A stretch of DNA of 64,000 bases from JBMONI01 sp049324575 (GTDB lineage Bacteria; Omnitrophota; Omnitrophia; Omnitrophales; Aquincolibacteriaceae): assembly GCA_049324575.1 (NCBI GenBank), contig JBMONI010000012.1:57553-121552 (forward strand), given 5' to 3'. Below, piece after piece: positions 9,352 through 16,899 of the stretch; position 1 is the first letter of the stretch, and each line of letters begins with the position of its first letter. Made by a program: the position numbers and the translations under genes. A model generated the notes under the pieces. The model was not told where the DNA came from and did no database searches. It worked only from the letters and a program-made list of their open reading frames with translations.

Positions 9352-10332
9352 TTAATCGTGGACAGTGACCGGGGTTCCGCTCGGTACGAGCCCGTACACT
9401 TCCTCCACATCCGGGTTCAGCATGCGGATACAGCCGAGGCTGACATGCTGGCCGATCAGTTCCGGCTCAGTCGTCCCGTGGATCCCGTACCCTTTTTTAT
9501 CAAAGCCGAGCCAGCGCGTCCCAAGCGAATTTTCCGGGCTCCCGGGAGGGATCACGGCGCCGGTCCGGTACCAGGTCGGATTTTCAAGTTTATGCGTGAT
9601 CTTGAACTCGCCGGCCGGGGTGGAATTGTCCTTGCCGGTCGCGACCGGATAGGTCTTGATCGGTTTTCCCCCGAGGAAAAGCTTCAGCCAATTTTCTTTT
9701 TTATTGATTTCGATCGAGAAATCGGCCGGGAGGATCAGAAGCTCTTTGCCGGGATAGATCACGTCATTTTTCAAACCGTTCGTTTTTTTGATGATATCCA
9801 CCGTAGTCTTGTATTTTTTGGCGATGTTATAAAGCGCATCGCCCGCGACGACTTTGTGCTTTTCGAGCGGCAGGAGTTTGGCGTTCGCGAAGAGGATGTT
9901 CCAGTTGAGGGCCTCGTATCCTTTCTGGACCCTTTCCCGGTCCGCCGCGGTCAAGCCCGCCGCGGCAAGCAAGGTCTCATATTCCGCCTGGGCTTTGAGC
10001 AGGCTCCCTTGCTTCTTCAATTTTTCGATCGCAGCAAGCGGTTTTTCGACCGAGATCGCCTCAACCGCCCCCGGAAGCGGCGCGTCAACGCCGAAAGCTT
10101 CCCCGGTCATGGCCTCGTTCACGGGCAGCGCGGAAGGATCGGCCCCATAATCCGCCGTTTCATCTTCGTAGAAGTCCTTCCCTGTATCCGGTCCGTATCC
10201 GTAAAAATCCTCATAGTCCGCGGGAGGCGCCGCCTGTTCGGCCAGATCCGTCGTGGCTGTTTCTTCCGCCAAGAGCGCCGGCGCGAGAAAGATCGTGAGA
10301 AGGAGTAGACAGAAAAACGATTTTCTTTTCAT
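9352..10332 (-). CDS. L,D-transpeptidase with LysM domain
   Basis: 326 residues: signal peptide (1-22), an acidic low-complexity linker (25-90), an alpha-helical segment, a LysM peptidoglycan-binding domain (about 159-203) and a YkuD catalytic domain (about 205-325). The catalytic signature is present: IHGT (His285) and SLGCIRM (Cys301). The enzyme forms 3-3 peptidoglycan cross-links or anchors proteins to the wall in the periplasm. It is co-transcribed with accA, which starts 4 nt downstream. Confidence 0.93.
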   Translation of the reverse strand: MKRKSFFCLLLLTIFLAPALLAEETATTDLAEQAAPPADYEDFYGYGPDTGKDFYEDETADYGADPSALPVNEAMTGEAFGVDAPLPGAVEAISVEKPLAAIEKLKKQGSLLKAQAEYETLLAAAGLTAADRERVQKGYEALNWNILFANAKLLPLEKHKVVAGDALYNIAKKYKTTVDIIKKTNGLKNDVIYPGKELLILPADFSIEINKKENWLKLFLGGKPIKTYPVATGKDNSTPAGEFKITHKLENPTWYRTGAVIPPGSPENSLGTRWLGFDKKGYGIHGTTEPELIGQHVSLGCIRMLNPDVEEVYGLVPSGTPVTVHD

Positions 10333-10360
10333 GTTCGTTCCACCTTTGTTGTTTGACGGA

Positions 10361-10813
10361 TCACCATTTGCAAATCACCAAAGCGAGCACGACCCCCATC
10401 GCCGCGCCGATCATCACTTCGATCGGCGTGTGGCCCAACAGCGCCTTGATCTGCTTTTCGGGGACGTCCCGCCCTTCATAGACTTCTTCGAGCATTTTGT
10501 TGAGGATCGAAGCCTGTCGCCCGACATTACGCCGGACCCCGGCCGCATCGAACATCGTAATAAAAGAGAACACGATACTGATCGCGAAGGGAATGGAATC
10601 CAGTCCGTAATACATCGCCACCACCGTTGTAAGGCATGCGACCGTTGCCGAATGCGCGCTCGGCATCCCGCCCGAACGGATCAGCCATTTGAAGTTGAAT
10701 TTTCTTTCGCGAAAGCCGCCGCGAATAACCTTGATCAGCTGGGCAATGAGCCAGCTCAGAAAAATAGCCAAAATGCCGCGCGTCGCTTCGAAGGGTGGGG
10801 AAGTGATGGTCAC
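10361..10813 (-). CDS. YuiD/DUF212-family membrane phosphatase-like protein
   Basis: 150 residues of the divergent PAP2 family (DUF212). The FKWLIRSGGMPSAHSATVA block holds the SGxxSxHS-like phosphatase motif, followed by membrane segments (LTTVVAMYYGLDSIPFAI) and the LGHTPIEVMIGAAMG signature. Family members are integral membrane proteins with an acid-phosphatase-like core; the substrate is unknown. It ends 28 nt before the L,D-transpeptidase start and is probably in the same transcript. Divergent from comM. Confidence 0.9.
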   Translation of the reverse strand: MTITSPPFEATRGILAIFLSWLIAQLIKVIRGGFRERKFNFKWLIRSGGMPSAHSATVACLTTVVAMYYGLDSIPFAISIVFSFITMFDAAGVRRNVGRQASILNKMLEEVYEGRDVPEKQIKALLGHTPIEVMIGAAMGVVLALVICKW

Positions 10814-10913
10814 AGGTTCAGAAAAAGGGTTGACGGCAGTCTATAAATATGATTAAATTTAATATTCAATATGATTATAATTAAATACCCAATGGCTGAT
10901 TCTCTGCCCAATT

Positions 10914-10932
10914 CGGGGCATTATATGCCCCG
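10914..10932. promoter_or_regulatory. Palindrome before comM
   Basis: A perfect 8-bp inverted repeat with a 3-nt centre (CGGGGCAT-TAT-ATGCCCCG) lies 30 nt upstream of the comM start in the divergent region. It could be an operator or a leader hairpin. Confidence 0.35.
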
Positions 10933-10961
10933 CTTTGCGCAAATTGCAAGGGGGTTTTAAG

Positions 10962-12488
10962 GTGCTGGCCTCGGTCCGGAGCGCAGCCTGCCTGGGGGTC
11001 GATGCCTACCCGGTCTCCATCGAGGTGGATGTCGCCAACGGCCTTCCTCAATTCCAGATCGTGGGCCTGCCCGACCCAAGTATCAAGGAATCGCGGGAGA
11101 GGGTCCGTTCGGCGATCAAAAACAGCGGCTTTTCCTTCCCGCTGGAGAAGATCACGGTCAATTTGGCCCCGGCCGACATGAAAAAAGAAGGCCCTTCCTT
11201 CGACCTCCCGATGGCGCTTGGGATCCTCGCCGCGGCCGGCGAGATGGAGCCCGCGCTCCTGGCCCCCTATGTTTTCCTGGGAGAGCTCGCCCTCAACGGC
11301 GCATTGCGTCCGTTCAAAGGAGCGATCGCCGTCGTCCATTCCTTGAAAAGCAGGGGGGCGTTCGTTTTCCCTTCCGCCAGCTCGGCCGAAGCGGCTTTTG
11401 AGCCCGGGACCGAAGTTTACCGTGCGGAGACCCTCGCGGAAATCGTCGAATTCCTGCGCGGCGAACGGCCTCTGGCCCGCGCGCAAAGTCCCTCCGGGAT
11501 CTTCGAAGAGACCGCCGTCCATGACTGCGATTTTTCTGAAGTCCGCGGGCAGGCTGCCGCCAAACGCGCGATCGAGATCGCCGTCGCGGGCGGGCATAAT
11601 CTCCTGATGATCGGGCCGCCGGGCGCCGGCAAAAGCATGCTCGCCAAAAGGATCCCCACGATCCTGCCGCCGCTTGCGCCCGAAGAAGCGCTCGAGATCA
11701 CCAAGGTCTACAGCGTGGCGGGCCTCTTGGGCGAATCGGAGGCCCTGATCACCCGCCGTCCGTTCCGGGCGCCGCATTATTCGATCTCCCCGGTCGCTTT
11801 GACCGGCGGCGGGAGCTGGCCGAAACCCGGCGAGATCTCGCTCGCCCATCGGGGCGTTCTTTTCCTGGATGAGTTCCCGGAATTCCGCCGCGACGTTCTC
11901 GAGTCGCTCCGTTCCCCGCTCGAAGACGGCGAGATCACTATTGCGCGCGCGAAAGGCCATCTCACCTTTCCCGCGAAGATCATGCTCGCCGCCGCGATGA
12001 ACCCGTGTCCTTGCGGCTACCTTTCCGATCCGCGGCGCGCGTGCCGCTGCTCTCTCGGCGATATCCGGAAATACCAGATGAAGGTCTCGGGCCCCGTGCT
12101 CGACCGGATCGATCTCCATATCGAAGTCCCCGCCATCAGCTACCGCCATCTGAGCGGAGAAGGCGGTGAAGAAGCTTCCCGGGCGATCCGTCAACGCGTC
12201 ACTGAATGCCGGCGCATCCAGGCCGAGCGCTTCCGCGCTTCTCCGGCCGTTCGAACCAATGCCCGGATGAAGCCATCGGAAATGCATTCGCTGGCCCGCG
12301 CCTCAGCGGAGGCCGGAAAACTTCTCGAAAAAGCGATGAAAGAACTGCGCCTCTCCGCGCGCGCCTATTTCAAGATCCTCAAGATCGCCCGAACGATCAG
12401 CGACTTAGCCGGCTCCGAGCAGATCCAGTCAGAGCATATCGCCGAGGCGATTCAGTACCGGAGTCTGGATCGCCAATGGTGGTCATAA
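10962..12488 (+). CDS. comM: ComM/YifB-family magnesium-chelatase-like AAA ATPase
   Basis: Hexameric helicase-like ATPase that, in transformable bacteria, extends heteroduplex branches during natural transformation; in others its role is unclear. Chosen start is GTG 10962, which follows AAGGGGG (10948-10954) by 7 nt and gives the usual N-terminus VLASVRSAACLGVDAYPV. The Lon-like ChlI domain (about 20-140) is followed by the AAA module: Walker A GPPGAGKSML near residue 217, Walker B GVLFLDEFPEF, then a zinc-ribbon-like CPCGY ... CRC. The C-terminal Mg_chelatase_C helices end YRSLDRQWWS. Directly downstream lie the ORF6N gene and, 2 kb away, a decayed copy of this 3' end. Confidence 0.95.
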   Translation: MLASVRSAACLGVDAYPVSIEVDVANGLPQFQIVGLPDPSIKESRERVRSAIKNSGFSFPLEKITVNLAPADMKKEGPSFDLPMALGILAAAGEMEPALLAPYVFLGELALNGALRPFKGAIAVVHSLKSRGAFVFPSASSAEAAFEPGTEVYRAETLAEIVEFLRGERPLARAQSPSGIFEETAVHDCDFSEVRGQAAAKRAIEIAVAGGHNLLMIGPPGAGKSMLAKRIPTILPPLAPEEALEITKVYSVAGLLGESEALITRRPFRAPHYSISPVALTGGGSWPKPGEISLAHRGVLFLDEFPEFRRDVLESLRSPLEDGEITIARAKGHLTFPAKIMLAAAMNPCPCGYLSDPRRACRCSLGDIRKYQMKVSGPVLDRIDLHIEVPAISYRHLSGEGGEEASRAIRQRVTECRRIQAERFRASPAVRTNARMKPSEMHSLARASAEAGKLLEKAMKELRLSARAYFKILKIARTISDLAGSEQIQSEHIAEAIQYRSLDRQWWS

Positions 12489-12502
12489 AAAAGGATACAA
12501 TT

Positions 12503-13009
12503 ATGACAACAAAACTCATCCCACAAGAAGTTATCCAAAACAAAATTTTTCTCGTCCGAGGATTGAAGGTCATGTTCGATAAAGACCTTGCAGCCCTCTA
12601 TGGCGTTGAGACGAAGTATTTAACCCGCCAGGTCCGTCGTAATCTAGAAAGGTTTCCTGAAGACTTTCTCTTAACCCTTACAAAGCAAGAGGTTGCAAAC
12701 TTGAGGTGCCAATTTGGCACCTCAAGTTGGGGTGGTTTACGGTATCGTCCTTTTGCATTTACAGAGCACGGAATTCTGATGCTATCAAGTGTCTTGAACA
12801 GCAAGCGAGCGCTTCAGGTCAACATTCAGATCATGCGGACGTTCACGAAATTGCGGGAAATGCTGGCGAGTCACAAGGAGTTGCGAGAAAAAATCGAGGC
12901 GATGGAAAAGAAGTATGACCATCAATTTCGGATAGTCTTTCAAGCGATCAGGGAACTACTTGAACCTCCGCCCCGGAGGACCAAAGGCCCGATCGGATTT
13001 CACCGCTGA
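12503..13009 (+). CDS. ORF6N-domain DNA-binding protein
   Basis: 168 residues. The ORF6N (KilA-N-related) domain fills the N-terminus: IQNKIFLVRGLKVMFDKDLA, LYGVETKYLTRQVRRN, RFPEDFLLTLTKQE, then YRPFAFTEHGILMLSSVL. A C-terminal coiled-coil tail ends PIGFHR. Such proteins are common in phage and accessory DNA, and their exact role is unknown. An AAAAGG site precedes ATG 12503, 14 nt after the comM stop. A decayed relative lies at 14046-14416. Confidence 0.88.
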   Translation: MTTKLIPQEVIQNKIFLVRGLKVMFDKDLAALYGVETKYLTRQVRRNLERFPEDFLLTLTKQEVANLRCQFGTSSWGGLRYRPFAFTEHGILMLSSVLNSKRALQVNIQIMRTFTKLREMLASHKELREKIEAMEKKYDHQFRIVFQAIRELLEPPPRRTKGPIGFHR

Positions 13010-13019
13010 GGAGGAAAAA

Positions 13020-13337
13020 ATGGAGATCAAAACAGAAGGGTTCGTAACAAAACCGGCTGAAGGACAACATCGAAAAACCTGGGGTGCGAAAGCGCTCGTG
13101 ACCCGCCTCGGCAAGGTCAATATCGTCCACCTGGACTCGCCTTCCGAGGAAGTGATCGCTGAACGGATCAAGGAAGTCCTTCGGGAGGAACTCCGCGGAG
13201 GTCCGTTCGAGGACGATTGCCCCCTTTGCCGGGAAATGAGCAAATATCCTCATGACGCCGTCTACTGGGACAATCCGTGCAGAAAGTGCCGGAAAGGATC
13301 CTGTGAGGAATGTGACATTGACGGAACGACCATTTAA
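13020..13337 (+). CDS. Small cysteine-rich hypothetical protein
   Basis: 105 residues from ATG 13020, preceded by GAGGAGG. The N-terminal half is a mixed alpha/beta stretch (KALVTRLGKVNIVHLD). The C-terminal half carries CPLC and a CRKCRKGSCEECD cluster that could bind zinc. I do not recognise the family. It sits between the ORF6N gene and the RAYT element and may belong to the same accessory patch. Confidence 0.6.
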   Translation: MEIKTEGFVTKPAEGQHRKTWGAKALVTRLGKVNIVHLDSPSEEVIAERIKEVLREELRGGPFEDDCPLCREMSKYPHDAVYWDNPCRKCRKGSCEECDIDGTTI

Positions 13338-13380
13338 AAAGATCCGCAAGTTCGACCCTGGAGTGAGGGTTGTCCCTCAC

Positions 13381-13431
13381 AGCACACTAAGGACGGCACA
13401 CTAACGTAGGGCACGTTTAAACGTGCCCTAC
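13381..13431. repeat. REP unit, left flank of the RAYT gene
   Basis: 51 bp: a shared left part (AGCACACTAAGGAC ...) followed by a 26-bp perfect palindrome (13406-13431) with arms GTAGGGCACG and centre TTTAAA. The unit is repeated at 13988-14038 with the same length and order. Related palindromes occur at 18500-18525, 18582-18607 and 20640-20665. Confidence 0.85.
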
Positions 13432-13460
13432 CCTGCCATGGACGGGTGGGATAAAAAACG

Positions 13461-13946
13461 ATGGGGAATATAAAACGTTATTTCGAAGACCATGCCGCTT
13501 ACTTCGTAACAACGGCTACAAAAGACCGGGCAGAACTCTTTCGCGATCGGAAACTGTGCCGTATTTTGCTTGTAACCATCGAATATCACAAAACGGTCTT
13601 TGATTACAAAGTCTACGGTTACTGCCTTATGCCCGACCATCTTCACGCGATCCTTCATCCCCAAGGAGGTTTTAACCTTTCTTTCATCATGAAAATGATC
13701 AAAGGCAGCTTTGCCCGGAAGATTAACAAACTCAACGGAGAGGAGGGTTCTCTTTGGCAAAAACGCTTTTACGATGAGATGATCCGTAACGAAAAACAGC
13801 TGCTGAATCAATTAGAATACATGCATCAAAACCCGGTTGCAGATGGTCTCGCTAAAACCCCGGGCGATTATCCTTTTTCAAGTTTCAATCAATATCACAA
13901 ACGAACTGACCCCGAAAATCAGCTTCTTCAGATCGATCTATTATAG
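13461..13946 (+). CDS. REP-associated tyrosine transposase (RAYT)
   Basis: 161-residue Y1/HUH transposase of the REP-associated type. The HUH motif is MPDHLHAILH (His60, His62), and the YMHQNPVADGL block (Tyr120) is the typical C-terminal signature that includes the candidate catalytic tyrosine. RAYTs bind and cleave REP palindromes and are thought to have spread them; they are usually single-copy chromosomal genes. It is flanked by two REP units of the same family (13381-13431 and 13988-14038), in direct orientation. The complete frame suggests it may still be functional. Confidence 0.92.
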   Translation: MGNIKRYFEDHAAYFVTTATKDRAELFRDRKLCRILLVTIEYHKTVFDYKVYGYCLMPDHLHAILHPQGGFNLSFIMKMIKGSFARKINKLNGEEGSLWQKRFYDEMIRNEKQLLNQLEYMHQNPVADGLAKTPGDYPFSSFNQYHKRTDPENQLLQIDLL

Positions 13947-13987
13947 GCCGCATTTCAATGTGGCCTACCATCCGGCCAAGCTGCCAA

Positions 13988-14038
13988 AGCACACTAAGGA
14001 CAGGACACTAACGTAGAGCACGTTTAAACGTGCTCTAC
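13988..14038. repeat. REP unit, right flank of the RAYT gene
   Basis: Second 51-bp unit, matching 13381-13431 except for a few changes. The palindrome arms read GTAGAGCACG/CGTGCTCTAC, so the G-to-A change in one arm is matched by C-to-T in the other. It ends 7 nt before the decayed ORF6N gene. Confidence 0.85.
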
Positions 14039-14045
14039 CCCCTTC

Positions 14046-14416
14046 ATGTTCCGACTTACAGAAAAAGAGACGGCCGCCATGGTATCGCGTTTTGCGATAC
14101 CTTCGAACAGCACCTCGGCGGCCATTTGCCTTACGCATTTACTGAACATGGCATCCTCATGCTATCCAGCGTTCTCAATAGCGAGAAAGCCGTAGATGTA
14201 AATATCCAGATCATGAGAACCTTCACAAAGCTGCGCCAACTTATGCTCCGACATACAGATTTGAGAAGAAAGATCGAGGAAATGCCTGCCCGCCGGCGCT
14301 TTAGTGGCGGGGAAAAGAAATACGATCAGCAATTTCGAATCGTATTCCAAGCCATCAAAGAACTGCTCGAACCCCCGGCTCCCCGACCCAAGAGCCGGAT
14401 CGGGTTTCATGCATGA
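14046..14416 (+). pseudogene. Decayed ORF6N-domain gene (3' half)
   Basis: The reading starts MFRLTEKETAAMVSRF, matching the middle of ORF6N proteins (RFPEDFLLTLTKQEVANL in the intact copy). The frame then shifts, and GGHLPYAFTEHGILMLSSVL, the MRTFTKLRQ helix and the IGFHA tail continue in another frame. The N-terminal half is missing up to the REP unit. A hairpin (GGTATCGC/GCGATACC, 14081-14101) lies at the frameshift. Close relative of 12503-13009. Confidence 0.75.
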
Positions 14417-14475
14417 TCCAGGTTGAGCATATCGCCGAGGCGTTCCAGTATCGGAGTTTGGACTAGCAGCAGTGG
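14415..14475 (+). pseudogene. Remnant copy of the comM 3' end
   Basis: In the comM frame this reads IQVEHIAEAFQYRSLD then a stop, against IQSEHIAEAIQYRSLD in the true C-terminus at 12420-12471. About 60 bp align with scattered differences. It starts at the stop of the decayed ORF6N gene, so the accessory patch 12489-14414 is bracketed by comM 3' ends. Confidence 0.8.
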
Positions 14476-14515
14476 GGTTAAAGCAATGACCCCAAACCCA
14501 GGGTAGCGAATGAGG

Positions 14516-15292
14516 CTAAAGGGTTTTGCGGCAGAAGAAGATCTTGCGGTCGTGGGTCGCAAGGGGATGCTTCGAAGGGCGGGACGGGAACAAGACGTTT
14601 TTTTTCCTCATCGCCGCCGGGAAAAAAGACGCATCGACCGCCGTGACCCGGAACCCCCGGCTTTCGACGATCCCGGAAAAATCATCGCCGAATATCCGGA
14701 GATGATCGGCCTGCCCGAAATGCCGGATCCGCTCTTCGGCCGTCACGACCGCCGGATCCTCCACCGTCACCGCAAGACCCGTCTTCTGCGGGACCGTAAA
14801 GATCCCGAAACCGTCCGGCGACAAGATCCGCCGGATCTCGGTCAACGCCTTCCGGAAATCCGGCACATGCTCGAGGACGTCGAAAGCCAGGACCGCATCA
14901 AAGCTCCCGTCGCGGACCTGGGCCATGCCGGAAATATCCAGAACGAGATCGCAATCATTCCTCAGGAGATCCGCGGTCACATAACGCCCCGCTTCGCGCC
15001 GGATCGCAGCGGCGATCAGGGCCTCCGGCGCAAAATGAAGGACCGCTTTTCCGCCGAAGATCCGGCCGAACGAAAAAACTTCGGTCGTTTGCAGCGCGGC
15101 AAAGAAAAGACGGTGCCGGACCTCCGAACGGCATCGGGGACAAAGGATGTGGCGATGCCATGCGTCGCTCAGGAAATGGCGCCCCCGCCACCCGCAGAGA
15201 TTGCATTCGACCTTGGGAGGGAAAGCAAGGAATAGATCCCTGCAGAATGTTTTGAGGGTCTTCGCGAGAGTGTTCACGGTCGTGAAAGGCAA
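14516..15292 (-). CDS. SAM-dependent methyltransferase with zinc-ribbon N-terminus (cassette A)
   Basis: 258 residues. An N-terminal four-cysteine ribbon (Cys30, Cys33, Cys51, Cys54) precedes a class I methyltransferase core: VLHFAPE (motif I position), VTADLL, the acidic DLVLDISGM segment and VLAFDVLEHVPDFRKALTEI. Substrate unknown; zinc-ribbon plus MTase proteins often act on nucleic acids or small metabolites. It starts 8 nt after the kinase-like gene and is the last gene of a barrel, kinase-like, methyltransferase operon. Cassette B at 51-56 kb has the same order. No signal peptide. Confidence 0.85.
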   Translation of the reverse strand: MPFTTVNTLAKTLKTFCRDLFLAFPPKVECNLCGWRGRHFLSDAWHRHILCPRCRSEVRHRLFFAALQTTEVFSFGRIFGGKAVLHFAPEALIAAAIRREAGRYVTADLLRNDCDLVLDISGMAQVRDGSFDAVLAFDVLEHVPDFRKALTEIRRILSPDGFGIFTVPQKTGLAVTVEDPAVVTAEERIRHFGQADHLRIFGDDFSGIVESRGFRVTAVDASFFPAAMRKKNVLFPSRPSKHPLATHDRKIFFCRKTL

Positions 15293-15300
15293 ATCCCCTT

Positions 15301-16899
15301 TTAGTCTTGATGACGGACGGCAAGGACTTTTTCCGGAGAGAAACGGACCCGGACCCAGGGCCGTTTTTCCCCGGTGCGGATCTCAAGCAAAGCTTCCCGA
15401 CCGCCGGCGAACCAGGCAGGATCGATCGCGATCCCTTTGGGGTCCAGAACGATTTCCTGCTGCGTCTTCCCGTCTCCGGGAGTCAGCAAGGCCGTGTAGG
15501 TTCTGCCCTCGACCTTCTCGAAACCATATTCGACCGCAAGATCGCGAAAAACAAGCCTCCCGTCCCGGATCTCGAAATCATCGAGCGGAGCCGCCTCGGA
15601 GAGCCAATACCGCGCGATGGCGTCCCGCCTCTGGCACAAGATCTTCGAAAGGTAATCCGCATCTTCGGCCGAAGACAGCTGGCCCGTCGAGACGAGAGCG
15701 CGGATATCCTCATCGCGAAACGCCAGGATCTGTTTGGCGGCCCAGAAACCGTCCGCACGCGTCAGCCGCTTGAACGCATCGTAAGGAAGCTGGGTCTTAT
15801 ACCGGGACGGATCGAACCTCGCGTCATTGAAATATCCGACCGCTCCCGAGGGATGCGGCTTCTCTCCCGCTTCGCGCCAGCGCCTCTGCCACGGTTTCTC
15901 CCAGAAACCGAGCGTAAGGAAAGCCTTCACGGCCTCGCCGTAGTCCATGAAATATTCGTAACCGAAGGTCGGCGGCTTGGGCCCCCCGCGCGCGCTCCCG
16001 AGCGTGCTGTTGAAATCGATCAGATAATGCTTCAGCACCGGCTTGCCGTTCTCCTCGACCAACATATCGAGCGTATTGCTCTCGCGCGCATCATTGTTGT
16101 CGAGCCAGGCCGCAAAAACTCCGAGCGAGCGGATCTCGCGCCGGTCCCGGTGACTGACAGGATCCTCGGGATCGTTCTTGCGTCGGCCGTTGAAGCTGAA
16201 ATAGCCTTTGTTCTTGCCGGGAAGGATCTTGCTCGCGGAGACGCGGTACTTTCCGTCCGCGCTCACGGGAACTTTCGCGAGCATTGCGTCAAGCCGTTCA
16301 GCCGTAAGCGGCTTCATAAATCCCGTCTCGTCGCGGATCCGGGCCCCCTCGCCGATCTTGATATCCTCTTTCGAAAAGGTCGCAATCGTGTACTGCGGTA
16401 CAAAATACCCGAGCGCATGATAGATGCGGCTCGAGATCACTTCCGCTCCGGTCGCAAGCTCCAGGTTCTCGAGACCATCGAACTTCACCAGATAATCGTC
16501 GCCCTTGGAATCCTTGATGAAAAAACCGGGATGCAGACCTTCATTCTTGGCTTTCGTGATCGTAAGCCCGTTCGAGAAATCGGGCCCGTCGTTCTCCAGG
16601 CTCCCCCGTACCAGGGCCTCAAGGCTGAGCCGTTCGCGCGCATGGCGGTTCACGAAAAAAGAGGAGTCGGGCACCTCGTCGAAAACATTCACATTGGCTG
16701 AACGCAGAGGTTTCGAAAAAAGTTTCCGCCCCCACCGGCTGAGATCAAGCGGCCGCGTGATCTCTTCATGGATATTCTCTTCGTAGATATCGTTGTAAAG
16801 CGAGGTCTGCTGCTTGCGGAACTCGGTCGCCGCCGCGGACGCCCACAGCGCCCCCGAAACGATCCCGAACCCGGCCAAAAGGATGATCTTCCTGATCAT
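15301..16899 (-). CDS. Exported protein with kinase-like motifs (cassette A)
   Basis: 532 residues with a signal sequence (about 1-22). It is clearly paralogous to 52832-54457. Shared motifs run in the order and spacing of an atypical (HipA/PI3K-like) kinase lobe: YLVKFD (Lys139), GAEVISSR (Glu153), WLDNNDARESNT (Asp270, Asn275) and HYLIDFNSTLGS (Asp295). These resemble the ATP lysine, alphaC glutamate, catalytic DxxxxN and metal-binding DFG-like positions. The fold and activity are inferred from motifs only. The C-terminal 120 residues look like a beta-sandwich-type domain. Its ATG follows the barrel gene's stop directly (TAAATG), so the two are tightly coupled. Confidence 0.75.
   Translation of the reverse strand: MIRKIILLAGFGIVSGALWASAAATEFRKQQTSLYNDIYEENIHEEITRPLDLSRWGRKLFSKPLRSANVNVFDEVPDSSFFVNRHARERLSLEALVRGSLENDGPDFSNGLTITKAKNEGLHPGFFIKDSKGDDYLVKFDGLENLELATGAEVISSRIYHALGYFVPQYTIATFSKEDIKIGEGARIRDETGFMKPLTAERLDAMLAKVPVSADGKYRVSASKILPGKNKGYFSFNGRRKNDPEDPVSHRDRREIRSLGVFAAWLDNNDARESNTLDMLVEENGKPVLKHYLIDFNSTLGSARGGPKPPTFGYEYFMDYGEAVKAFLTLGFWEKPWQRRWREAGEKPHPSGAVGYFNDARFDPSRYKTQLPYDAFKRLTRADGFWAAKQILAFRDEDIRALVSTGQLSSAEDADYLSKILCQRRDAIARYWLSEAAPLDDFEIRDGRLVFRDLAVEYGFEKVEGRTYTALLTPGDGKTQQEIVLDPKGIAIDPAWFAGGREALLEIRTGEKRPWVRVRFSPEKVLAVRHQD

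Noticed and set aside
10881..12287. Long antisense frame across comM (468 codons)
   Set aside because: Low-complexity shadow of a clear comM gene.
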